A DNA stretch of 43,876 nt from an uncultured Alphaproteobacteria bacterium (GTDB lineage: Bacteria > Pseudomonadota > Alphaproteobacteria > Rhodobacterales > Rhodobacteraceae), in NCBI GenBank assembly GCA_902567635.1, contig CACFNV010000008.1, positions 1 to 43,876 of the forward strand, given 5' to 3'. Position 1 is the stretch's first letter. Each line of letters opens with the position of its first letter. Made by a program: the position numbers and the translations under genes. The notes below the pieces were generated by a model, which had not been told where the DNA came from, ran no database searches, and was given only the letters and a program-made list of their open reading frames with translations. This document shows positions 32,902 to 40,472 of the stretch, piece by piece.

Positions 32902-34101
32902 ATGAAACACACTTTTGTTGATTTATTCTCAGGTTGCGGTGGGCTATCTGAGGGCTTTTATAAGAATAATTTTAAGGCTCTAACTCATGTTGAATTAGAT
33001 AGCTTTTCTTGTGACACAATTAAGAATAGATTGAAATTTTATGGGTATAAAGAAAGTGAAATAAGTGTTCTCAACAGAGATATTACGGATAGTGATATAA
33101 TTGATCAAATTAATTTTGAGATAAAGCAAAGCACTGTTGATGTTTTGGTAGGAGGACCTCCTTGCCAAAGTTATTCATCATTAGGAAAAGCTAAAGATAA
33201 GTTTGGCATGCGTAATGATCCTAGAAATAAATTATTTGAAAGTTATGATAAAATATTAAAGCATCTTAAACCAAAAATTTTTGTGTTTGAAAATGTGATG
33301 GGTTTGCTATCAGCTAAGATAGGGAATAGAAAGACTTTTGACGTGATAAAAGAAAAACTCGGTGCCAACTATAATTTGACTGAGAAAAATGAAAATATGG
33401 TATTAAATGCTTGCCATTATGGCGTACCTCAAATCAGAAAGAGAGTAATATTGATAGGTATAAGAAAAGATATAAGCTACCATATTGATAAACTTATAAA
33501 AAACATCGTAAAAACACATTATTCTCCTGATACGCCGCCATCACAAACAAATGGTAGAGCTAAATATGTTACGGTAAGAGATGCTATCTTGGATTTGTCA
33601 TACCTAATGCCAGGTGATGGAGACGAAAAGAGATTCCATAAAGTTAAAAAATGGAATGACTATTTGGCTAATATTAGATCAAAAAGTGAAAAATATATTT
33701 ACAATCATGTTGCTAGAACCCACAATTCTCTCGATAGAAAAAGATATCGAGAAATGAGTAAAAACAATTGGACCTTTGTAGAACTTTTATCACATTTGCC
33801 AGAACTAAATCATGAAAAAAAGAGAGTATTCAATAACAGCTATGTTGTGCAATCTTGGGAAAAGCCAGCAAGAACAATAATTGCTCATTTGTATAAAGAC
33901 GGCAATCAATTTATTCATCCAAACTTCAAGCTTGAAAGAACATTGACCGCAAGAGAAGCGGCAAGATTGCAATCATTTCCAGATAACTTTGTTTTTGCAG
34001 GCTCAAGAACTCAGCAATATAAGCAAATTGGAAATGCCGTACCCCCCTTAATGGCTGACAAAATTGCCCAAAGCATTAAAAAAGCGCTAAGCGAGATATG
34101 A
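32902..34101 (+). CDS. DNA cytosine-5 methyltransferase M1 of an R-M system
   Basis: A 399-aa C5 methyltransferase that transfers methyl from SAM to cytosine in a specific DNA site. All main motifs are present: I FVDLFSGCGGLSEGF (5-19), IV GGPPCQSYSSLG with catalytic C88, VI FENV (E130), VIII QIRKRVILIG, and IX-X TAREAARLQSFPDNF with QIGNAVPPLMA. The target-recognition region lies at about 205-330. It is the first gene of a plus-strand operon and runs directly into M2 with no gap. The two proteins are only moderately similar outside the motifs, so this is not a simple recent duplication. Confidence 0.95.
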   Translation: MKHTFVDLFSGCGGLSEGFYKNNFKALTHVELDSFSCDTIKNRLKFYGYKESEISVLNRDITDSDIIDQINFEIKQSTVDVLVGGPPCQSYSSLGKAKDKFGMRNDPRNKLFESYDKILKHLKPKIFVFENVMGLLSAKIGNRKTFDVIKEKLGANYNLTEKNENMVLNACHYGVPQIRKRVILIGIRKDISYHIDKLIKNIVKTHYSPDTPPSQTNGRAKYVTVRDAILDLSYLMPGDGDEKRFHKVKKWNDYLANIRSKSEKYIYNHVARTHNSLDRKRYREMSKNNWTFVELLSHLPELNHEKKRVFNNSYVVQSWEKPARTIIAHLYKDGNQFIHPNFKLERTLTAREAARLQSFPDNFVFAGSRTQQYKQIGNAVPPLMADKIAQSIKKALSEI

Positions 34102-35622
34102 GTGTTTGGAAACATTTCAAATATTAAGACAAGTAAGGACAAAAAGATTTTTATCGAAAAGATTAAAATTTTTGTAACTTTAATCAATTTGTCTGTAGAA
34201 CAACTTAAATTGAATACATCAAAGGTAAGTCAAGACGTAGATATTTTAACAAATATTCGATTAAACGAGCTTGAAGTATTCGATGGCACTAATAGCCATA
34301 AATTGTTAAAAAAACTTTTGTCAGAAGATTTATATCATCAGTTTATTAGGTGCATAAATTTGAATATTGCCTACCAAAATAAAACTAACAAATATGTAGA
34401 AAAACTTGATCCTATTCAGAGGTATAAAATAAATCAAAAACAAAAGACAAAAACGAAATTTAATTTGGTTGATTTGTTTTGTGGTGCAGGTGGTTTGAGC
34501 CTCGGATTTACTTATGAAAATTTCAATATTGAGTTAGCAAATGATATAGATGATGAATGTATTGAAACGTACAAATATAATCACCCCGAAATTATGGGTG
34601 AAAAATTAATCAAGGGGGATATTAGAAACCTAGTAAAAGAGCTTGAGAGATACAATTTAAAGGAAATAGATGTCGTCGCGGGGGGGCCTCCTTGCCAAGG
34701 ATTTAGTTCAGCTAATCAACAAAGAATTATAGACGACCCAAGGAACGAACTATACAAGTACTTTATTAAAGCTGTGGAAAAGATAGTTCCGAAATTTGTG
34801 GTAATGGAAAATGTTAAAGGTATGCTGCCCTATGCCGATCAAGTTGTAGATGATTTAAAAAAAGTGGTGATATACCGACGGAATAGAAAATTTTTTTATG
34901 ATGTAAAGTATAAAATTTTATCATCTAATAATTTTGAAGTTGCACAAAAAAGACAAAGACTTTTCTTTATTGCTGTTAGAGATGATATATGTAGGAAATA
35001 TAATGTTTCGGCATCAATTATATTTGATAGAATGGCTAAAAAGCCGAATTACAACAAATGCTTCATTTTAAAAGATGCTTTGTCTTTTATAAAACCTTTG
35101 GAAGCACCAAATATCAAAAATATGACAGAGATTGATGATGAAATTACAGGGAAAAAAATTGATTTAAACAAATTTAATGGGTCTGAAAATTTGTATTTAA
35201 AATTGATTAATAATAAAAAATTTATAAACATTATAGGAAACCACAAGGCGAGATATACAAATGATATAAACCGAAAAATTTATAATTCACTTGACCAAGG
35301 AGATGACGGAACCAGCTCTAAAATCGAGGACATTATGCCTTACAAACATAGAAACCATATATTTAAAGATAAATACTTCAAATTGGAGGAAAATAAACCT
35401 TCCAGGACCATTACCGCTCATTTAAAAATGGATTGTCACTCACATATTCATCCTACTCAAGTAAGAAGCATAACACCAAGAGAAGCGGCAAGAATTCAAT
35501 CATTTCCAGATGATTACTTATTTTTAGGACCATATTTAAAAACCTATATGCAAATAGGAAATGCAGTTCCTCCGTTAATGGCAAAAAGTATTGCACGGGA
35601 AATTAGAAATATATTAAGCTGA
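34102..35622 (+). CDS. DNA cytosine-5 methyltransferase M2 with N-terminal extension
   Basis: A 506-aa C5 methyltransferase. Residues 1-118 form an extra helical, lysine-rich domain not typical of the family (KIKIFVTLINLSVEQLKL; LLKKLLSEDLYHQFIRC). The catalytic part has motif I NLVDLFCGAGGLSLGF (121-136), IV GGPPCQGFSSANQ with C198, VI VMENVKG (E236), VIII AQKRQRLFFIAVR, and IX-X PREAARIQSFPDDY with QIGNAVPPLMAKS. The start is GTG at 34102, the base after the M1 stop, so translation is coupled. Having two complete C5 enzymes suggests one per DNA strand of an asymmetric site, or two specificities. Confidence 0.95.
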   Translation: MFGNISNIKTSKDKKIFIEKIKIFVTLINLSVEQLKLNTSKVSQDVDILTNIRLNELEVFDGTNSHKLLKKLLSEDLYHQFIRCINLNIAYQNKTNKYVEKLDPIQRYKINQKQKTKTKFNLVDLFCGAGGLSLGFTYENFNIELANDIDDECIETYKYNHPEIMGEKLIKGDIRNLVKELERYNLKEIDVVAGGPPCQGFSSANQQRIIDDPRNELYKYFIKAVEKIVPKFVVMENVKGMLPYADQVVDDLKKVVIYRRNRKFFYDVKYKILSSNNFEVAQKRQRLFFIAVRDDICRKYNVSASIIFDRMAKKPNYNKCFILKDALSFIKPLEAPNIKNMTEIDDEITGKKIDLNKFNGSENLYLKLINNKKFINIIGNHKARYTNDINRKIYNSLDQGDDGTSSKIEDIMPYKHRNHIFKDKYFKLEENKPSRTITAHLKMDCHSHIHPTQVRSITPREAARIQSFPDDYLFLGPYLKTYMQIGNAVPPLMAKSIAREIRNILS

Positions 35623-35625
35623 CGT

Positions 35626-36426
35626 ATGGGGATAACAAACTCATATAAGAAAAAATTATCTAAATCTAGCTTAGGTCTTACCGGCATGCATGATATTTAT
35701 TGGCCAGTACCCCAGTCTTCAGATCCAAATGTTTTCTATGAAGACTTAGATCCCGATGATCTCAGAAAAACGATTACACATATTGATGTATTATCAAACA
35801 AAAAATATAACTTTGAAGCTGCGAGAGAAAATAATGGAGAATATAGACTATATGGAGTTAGAAAATATTTATTAGAAGATAATAACGCAATTCCAGGCGA
35901 CATAGTCAAAATTTCTAGAAAAGAGGAAATTGATGATTTGGTTTATTATATTGAACTTTTGTCTTCTTCTCAACGTATTCGGGGAAAGGACCATGATCAA
36001 ATTCTCAAAAATAAATTACGGAAAGAACGAGTTGAAAAGCTAAGTTATTTAAGAGAGCAAAAAAGTTATGATCCCTCTGCAAGAAAATTTAGATCAGGAG
36101 TATCGAGAGATGCAGAATTTTTAGTGGAAAAAGCAGAGATTTATCTAGTTAAATTCCAAGTGGAAGGCAAAAAATATTTATATGTAGGTCAAGATTCCCA
36201 TTGTGCAGGGACTACGGCTTATTTTGGGTCATCCTTAGTGATGTGGCATTATGAGACTACTTTTGGAAAGGAAATTTTTAATAAAATAATTTTAGAAACT
36301 GTGACCAATATTATTCAAAGAGATTTAAATAAACTTGAAAGAAAATATATAAACAAATATTTACTCCTTGGAGAGGAAAAAAACTGGGTTTCATTAAACT
36401 ATACTGGGAAAGTTAAGCGAGTATAA
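35626..36426 (+). CDS. GIY-YIG nuclease, probable restriction endonuclease partner
   Basis: A 266-aa protein starting 3 bases after M2. The C-terminal part (about 168-262) is a GIY-YIG domain: EIYLVKF (IY 172-173), KYLYVGQD (YVG 186-188), AYFGSS (199-203), FGKEIFNKIILE, and LERKYINKY with the metal-binding E238. This order matches the GIY-YIG nucleases found in restriction enzymes (Eco29kI type) and phage homing enzymes. The N-terminal part (about 22-112, including RLYGVRKYLLEDNNAIPGD) is unrecognised and could bind DNA. Position and fold argue for the cognate endonuclease; the cleavage site is unknown. Confidence 0.82.
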   Translation: MGITNSYKKKLSKSSLGLTGMHDIYWPVPQSSDPNVFYEDLDPDDLRKTITHIDVLSNKKYNFEAARENNGEYRLYGVRKYLLEDNNAIPGDIVKISRKEEIDDLVYYIELLSSSQRIRGKDHDQILKNKLRKERVEKLSYLREQKSYDPSARKFRSGVSRDAEFLVEKAEIYLVKFQVEGKKYLYVGQDSHCAGTTAYFGSSLVMWHYETTFGKEIFNKIILETVTNIIQRDLNKLERKYINKYLLLGEEKNWVSLNYTGKVKRV

Positions 36427-36538
36427 AGTGAGAAATATACAGATAAGTAAGAGAAAATACAAAAATTATGGGGCGCATGTTTTGATACCTTCATGTGAAC
36501 GACCGACTCTTATGCCTTTCCCATCATGTAAATTAGAG

Positions 36539-36871
36539 TCATTTAACATAATAAAGAATAAATACCGAAACCACAAATAGCAAATTGAGAATATATAAAA
36601 GAACTGGTGCCAGGTGTAGGTACTTGAATGACCTTGCTGACGTTTTGTCGCCTGCGAGTGATAAATCCCTCATCATATTTATTTGGGGCGTTAAAAGATA
36701 AGTATTTACTAAAAAACTTATTGATATACCTATAGCAACCACAGTCCCGTAGAAAAAATCTCCCAGCGCGAAAAACAAAAATACAAATGCTGAAATGAGA
36801 AAGCAAAAGTTAAATAAGCGAGGAAATATATTTCTTTCATCTTTTTTTTTAATTTTTTTATACAAACCCAA
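36539..36871 (-). CDS. Four-helix membrane protein, DUF4149/TMEM205-like
   Basis: A 110-aa protein with about three or four hydrophobic segments. TPQINMMRDLSLAGDKTSAR between helices 2 and 3, followed by FKYLHLAPVLLYILNLL, resembles the DUF4149/TMEM205 pattern (TPxxNxxRD...FxxLHxxS). Its function is unknown. The only in-frame initiators are TTG codons (36871 or 36865), because a TAA lies a few codons upstream. It is convergent with the R-M operon. Confidence 0.65.
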   Translation of the reverse strand: MGLYKKIKKKDERNIFPRLFNFCFLISAFVFLFFALGDFFYGTVVAIGISISFLVNTYLLTPQINMMRDLSLAGDKTSARSFKYLHLAPVLLYILNLLFVVSVFILYYVK

Positions 36872-36981
36872 ACATCTTTAACTGAATAAAAATCATCTAG
36901 ACATCATACAAAGAGAGCCAATAAAAACACTCTCAAATATAAAATTAAGACTTGAAAAAATTAAATTTAGGTGAAATTTTG

Positions 36982-37080
36982 ATGGCAAAAAATATATCCA
37001 AGGTCAATAGTTGGTCCCAATATTCGAAAATAAAATCAATCGTCTTTTCAATAATTCAATTCTATACAATAATATCGTGA
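36982..37080 (+). CDS. Possible 32-aa leader ORF overlapping the next gene
   Basis: ATG at 36982 is preceded by AGGTGA (36969-36974) at good spacing. The 32-codon ORF (basic N-terminus, then SIVFSIIQFYTIIS) ends in TGA at 37078-37080, and its last base is the A of the ATG that starts the secreted paralog. The TGATG overlap is a classic coupling arrangement. It may be a leader peptide that sets translation of the downstream gene, which lacks its own ribosome site. Confidence 0.35.
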   Translation: MAKNISKVNSWSQYSKIKSIVFSIIQFYTIIS

Positions 37081-37631
37081 TGAAGTTAGGAATAATATTT
37101 GCATTTTCATCATTACTTAACGTGATTTTTCCATCTACGTCCCTTGCAGAATTGATCGCAGAGGAAAGTATCGACGAAAAATGGGTGGTGAATATTATAA
37201 ATGAAAACTCTGTCCATGCGACAGTTAATGGACAGGTAACACATGGAGACGGTCTCCATGTTCGTCTGGTTAAGAAGAATTGTGAAAGAGGCAATCTTCT
37301 CACGTTTGTTTACACCTATGCAAATCATCCTAAAATTCAACAACTCGGAGGTAATTATGTAACCACCAAATTTATGGGCGATGAGGTTATTATGAAGATT
37401 TTATATACCTCACCATTTCTAATGGGTCATCGTGCTACTATTGACATAGGTTGGGCGAGTCTAGATGATCTGAAAAAGATACTAAGCAAAGAGAACCCAA
37501 TAACTGTCGAATATGTCGACTCTAGCGAAATCAAAATCACTGACTATTTTGATATTGCCCAAAACAGTTGGAGCAATGATGGCGTAAGTGACGCAATTGA
37601 TAGAGCAGTGGATATGTGTAAGCAGTTATGA
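37080..37631 (+). CDS. Exported protein, secreted paralog family copy B
   Basis: A 183-aa protein with signal peptide (MKLGIIFAFSSLLNVIFPST, cleavage near SLAEL). The mature part shares the frame of copies A and C: DEKWVVNIINENSVHATVNG, QVTHGDGLHVRL, KKNCERGNLLT, MKILYTSPFLMGH, IDIGWASLDDLKKIL, YFDIAQNSWS and a C-terminal VDMCKQL. The cysteines are conserved, though overall it is the most divergent copy. The frame opens 23 codons earlier at a TTG, but the ATG at 37080 gives a clean signal peptide. Unlike A and C it is on the plus strand. Confidence 0.72.
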   Translation: MKLGIIFAFSSLLNVIFPSTSLAELIAEESIDEKWVVNIINENSVHATVNGQVTHGDGLHVRLVKKNCERGNLLTFVYTYANHPKIQQLGGNYVTTKFMGDEVIMKILYTSPFLMGHRATIDIGWASLDDLKKILSKENPITVEYVDSSEIKITDYFDIAQNSWSNDGVSDAIDRAVDMCKQL

Positions 37632-37683
37632 AAAAATCTTATATTCGCTCAGTTGGTTTTTAATTACCGCCCTACCAAACTAT

Positions 37684-38051
37684 TCTACAGTGGCGTTTGT
37701 GCGGTGTGAGGGGTATTTAAAAGTGCTGACGTGATTTTCCATTTCTCCATTACTTACCACTGTCCACTCTTTAATATTCCTCAGTGTTCACAATGCCAAT
37801 TCTTTCTCTATGAGACAATCACTGAACAAAAAGACAAAGGTAAGACCTTTGACCAGATTGCAGAGTGGTTAAACGAAAAAGGGTATCTATCTGTTCGTGG
37901 AAAAAAGTTTAAAGGTAATCATGTCCATTCAATTGTGAAGAAGAAAAGACTGAAAGATGAGAAGTTAGAAAGGGAATATCCAGAGCATTGGTCTGATTTT
38001 AGTTTGGAGGTAGTTGATAAGACTTTGGTTAATCTTTTTCCATCGCTTTAA
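37684..38051 (+). repeat. Repeat 1, copy 6 (full length, intact ORF)
   Basis: Reference copy of the element. The left end is CTACAGTGGCGTTTGTGCGG (37685 on), followed by GGGTATTTAAAAGTGCTGAC and TTCCATTTCTCCATTACTTA, all shared with copy 3 and in part with copies 7 and 8. The right part is the helix-turn-helix ORF, whose end overlaps the MORN gene 3' end. Confidence 0.88.
37731..38051 (+). CDS. Recombinase-domain-like helix-turn-helix protein encoded by repeat 1
   Basis: A 106-aa ORF. The conserved core, shared by all copies, is QFFLYETITEQKDKGKTFDQ, IAEWLNEKGYLSVRGKKFKG, NHVHSIVKKKRLKDEKLE and WSDFSLEVVDKTLVN. The TFDQIAEWLNxKGxxxVRGKKF...VHSIxKKKR part resembles the Recombinase domain of serine integrases (IAxxLNxxGIxTxRGxxW...VxxIL), but no catalytic serine domain is present. 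The 5' end is uncertain: GTG at 37731 has no ribosome site. The last 23 bases overlap the convergent MORN gene. DNA binding is inferred. Confidence 0.55.
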   Translation: MIFHFSITYHCPLFNIPQCSQCQFFLYETITEQKDKGKTFDQIAEWLNEKGYLSVRGKKFKGNHVHSIVKKKRLKDEKLEREYPEHWSDFSLEVVDKTLVNLFPSL

Positions 38052-39339
38052 GAACACAATCAGCAAACTTCTCAGTTCCAAGAGTAAATCCTATCTCCTC
38101 ACAGAATTCCTTGTATTTGTTAAGGTTGGAATTTGGGTTTGAATTAGTGGATGGTTTTTTCTGTGCGTATTGAAAGATATCATCTTTCCAGATGCCCTCT
38201 TTAAGGATGATGCCATCCTTATCGTATGTTGTAGCGAAACCATTTAATTTTCCGTTTTTAAATTCCCCAACATCTTTTGCTCCATCGGCAAAGGTATAAG
38301 TGCCCTGACCATGCCACTTATTATCCTTATATTCACCTACATATTTATCACCTGCCCATTCCGATTTGGATCCATAGGTATAGGTGCCTTGACCAAAAAA
38401 TTTATTATCCCTCCATTCACCAACGTATTTATCACCATTTGCATAGGTATAGTTGCCCTGACCATGTTTCTTATTATCCTTGTATTCACCTACGTATCTA
38501 TCTCCACTTGCATAGTTGAAGGTACCCTGACCATTCCCTTTACCATCCTTGAATTCACCTACGTATTTATCTCCATTTGCATAGGTATAAGTCCCCTGAC
38601 CGTCCCTCTTATCATCCTTCCACTCACCAACGTATTTATTGCCATCATCCCAAACATACATACCAAAGCAATTATGGAAATAACCTGACGATGGACACTC
38701 AGGCAATGCCCATTCCTTTTGGGCGTATTGAAAAGCATCATCCTTGAAAATACCTTCTTTAAGAATAATGCCATCAGCATTGTATTGAGTCGCGTATCCG
38801 TTTAGTTTGCCATTCTCCCAGGCACCGACTTCCTTGCTTCCATTCACATAGGTATAAGTCCCCTGACCATGCCTTTCACCATCCTTATATTCCCCTACGT
38901 ATTTTTCTCCATTTGCATAGGTATAAGTGCCCTGACCATTTCGCTTATCATCCTTGTATTCACCTACATATTTATCTCCATTAGCATAGATGTAAGTACC
39001 CTGACCATTTCGCTTATCATACTTGTATTCACCTACGAATTTATCTCCACTTGCCCAGGTATAGGTACCCCGACCATGACTGTTACCATCTTTCCATGCT
39101 CCTACGTATTTATCTCCACTTGCATAGGTATAAGTGCCCTGACCATGAATCTTACCATCTTTCCATGCTCCTACGTATTTATCTCCTTTGAAGGCACCAG
39201 ATGTCCAAAAATATGTCCCAGCGCAATTATCCCAAGTAGCAACACTGTAAGAACCCACACAATTAGGCAATGCCCAACTGATAGAAGAAATAGTGGAGAG
39301 TAAAAATAATGAGCAGATGATATAAAGGATTTGTTTCAT
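38029..39339 (-). CDS. Exported MORN-repeat protein (436 aa, internally duplicated)
   Basis: Contains a signal peptide (residues 1-23, ending SWALP), then two MORN blocks. Block 1 has about six repeats of 23 residues (consensus GDKYVGEYKDGKRHGQGTYT), ending NGYATQYNADGIILKEGIF. Block 2 restarts with ALPECPSSGYFHNCFGMYVW, the mature N-terminus seen in the 201-aa MORN protein. It then has about six more repeats and a C-terminal domain, KYKEFCEEIGFTLGTEKFAD, with CVLKAMEKD. MORN repeats bind membranes or proteins. The join suggests a fusion of two ancestral genes minus one signal peptide. Its role is unknown; it is exported. Confidence 0.85.
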   Translation of the reverse strand: MKQILYIICSLFLLSTISSISWALPNCVGSYSVATWDNCAGTYFWTSGAFKGDKYVGAWKDGKIHGQGTYTYASGDKYVGAWKDGNSHGRGTYTWASGDKFVGEYKYDKRNGQGTYIYANGDKYVGEYKDDKRNGQGTYTYANGEKYVGEYKDGERHGQGTYTYVNGSKEVGAWENGKLNGYATQYNADGIILKEGIFKDDAFQYAQKEWALPECPSSGYFHNCFGMYVWDDGNKYVGEWKDDKRDGQGTYTYANGDKYVGEFKDGKGNGQGTFNYASGDRYVGEYKDNKKHGQGNYTYANGDKYVGEWRDNKFFGQGTYTYGSKSEWAGDKYVGEYKDNKWHGQGTYTFADGAKDVGEFKNGKLNGFATTYDKDGIILKEGIWKDDIFQYAQKKPSTNSNPNSNLNKYKEFCEEIGFTLGTEKFADCVLKAMEKD

Positions 39340-39386
39340 ACTATAAATTTAAGCAAATTATCTTTAATTGGTAAAGGTCTACCTAA

Positions 39387-39572
39387 CTAAATGTGATTTA
39401 CAAGCATAGAGGACGTCCTTTGAAACTTACTCCACAGTAATGGACTTGGTTTAACGGTGGAAATAAGTTGGTCAATTTTACTGTCTATTGCATTTCTTTT
39501 TACAATATCAAAAGGATATTCAGAAGTGGAATAATAATTGGATTTTTCATAATCCCATAGTAGTAAAAATAT
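39387..39572 (-). pseudogene. Protein-like open stretch without a start, probable gene remnant
   Basis: In the 450-base gap upstream of the MORN gene, one minus-strand frame reads LLLWDYEKSNYYSTSEYPFD, then IVKRNAIDSKIDQLISTVKP, to a TAG at 39387. No ATG, GTG or TTG opens it, because a TAA precedes it at 39575. The residue mix looks coding, so it may be the 3' end of a lost gene. The family is not recognised. Nothing else was found in the gap apart from AT-rich sequence upstream of the next gene. Confidence 0.25.
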
Positions 39573-39790
39573 TTATAGCTAGCAAAAAACCACTGCACAT
39601 TAATCTGGATTAGCATCATTTAGTAAAAACCATAAATATCACAATGAGACACGTTTTAGTTCTCCCACCAAAAGTTGCAAAATTGATTTCCTAACTATCT
39701 ATGATGCAAACACTTAATCAAGTTTATACAGTTGACTACTAAATACTATTATGATCAGATTTATATAAAAATTTTTGAGGGAGGAGAATT

Positions 39791-40042
39791 TTGAGAAAGA
39801 TTAATAAAGTAGAGAGACTAAGATATAGTGGTGGTATTATTGGACTTATATTTGGTAGCACTAAAGGTAAAATGCAAAATAAAATTACGGAAATGAATAA
39901 ACAGGGATGGAATCTACACTTCATTCATAATGATCAACCAAACTTGGTTATTTGGATCATAAGATTGTTAATTTTAGTTCTCACATTAGGTCTTTGGACA
40001 ATTGGTAACAGTGAAATTTTAGTTTTTGAGAAGGACGAATAA
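39791..40042 (+). CDS. Small membrane protein (83 aa)
   Basis: Starts at TTG 39791, with the strong site GGGAGGAG ending 5 bases upstream. The first 55 residues are basic with small glycine-rich pieces (GGIIGLIFGSTKGKMQNKI and MNKQGWNLHFIHND). They are followed by one hydrophobic segment (LVIWIIRLLILVLTLGLWTI) and a charged end. The KITEMNKQGWNL element recalls the EGWELVSV motif of DUF4177-like proteins, as does the 80-aa protein at 41196. Its function is unknown. Confidence 0.65.
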   Translation: MRKINKVERLRYSGGIIGLIFGSTKGKMQNKITEMNKQGWNLHFIHNDQPNLVIWIIRLLILVLTLGLWTIGNSEILVFEKDE

Positions 40043-40067
40043 TCTTCCGTTCCTCTCTCTTCCATCT

Positions 40068-40440
40068 CTTCTGCAGTGACAGAATACTCCGGTGGTGGGT
40101 ATGCATTTAAAAACGCAGACTGTTTTTTTCACTATTACTCAGAGAACCCCAAACTTAAATTTTCTGCAGCATTCAGAATATCAGTTCTTTCTATCTGAAA
40201 CAATCACTGCTCATAGAGAAAAAGGAAAGACTTTCGATCAAATAGCAGAATGGTTAAACAAGAAAGGTTATCTATCCGTTCGTAGAAAGAAATTCAAAGG
40301 TAATCATGTTCATTCAATCACGAAAAAGAAAAGACTGAAGGATGAGAAGTTAGAAAGAGATTATTCCGAGAAGTGGTCTGATTTTAGTTTGGAGGTGGTT
40401 TATAAGACTTTGGTTAATCTTTCTCCATTGCCTTTAAAAC
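40068..40440 (+). repeat. Repeat 1, copy 7 (full length, diverged left end)
   Basis: The left end CTGCAGTGACAG, then GGTGGTGGGTATGCATTTAA and CGCAGACTG, aligns with copy 6 with a few changes. The ORF half is closely matched. The right end again overlaps the 3' end of a convergent MORN gene. Confidence 0.82.
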
Positions 40441-40472
40441 ACAATCAGCAAACTTCTCTGTACCGGGTTTAA
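40092..40472 (+). CDS. Recombinase-domain-like helix-turn-helix protein encoded by repeat 1
   Basis: A 126-aa ORF, the second intact copy. The core is EYQFFLSETITAHREKGKTF, DQIAEWLNKKGYLSVRRKKF, KGNHVHSITKKKRLKDEKLE, WSDFSLEVVYKTLVN. It is very similar to the copy at 37731 but has Arg for Gly in VRRKK. GTG (40092, 40095) or ATG (40101) could start it; none has a ribosome site. The last 59 bases are antisense to the MORN gene 3' end, so the C-terminal tail (LPLKHNQQTSLYRV) is an accident of that overlap. Confidence 0.5.
   Translation: MVGMHLKTQTVFFTITQRTPNLNFLQHSEYQFFLSETITAHREKGKTFDQIAEWLNKKGYLSVRRKKFKGNHVHSITKKKRLKDEKLERDYSEKWSDFSLEVVYKTLVNLSPLPLKHNQQTSLYRV

Noticed and set aside
32902..36426. 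Phage defence island beyond the R-M system
   Set aside because: No Abi, toxin-antitoxin, CBASS, retron or helicase genes were recognised in the flanks; only the R-M genes support defence.
38277..39303. Long plus-strand ORFs opposite the MORN genes, rich in Ile/Thr/Tyr repeats
   Set aside because: They are periodic only because the 69-base MORN repeats are read backwards; the MORN strand has the signal peptide and conserved motifs.
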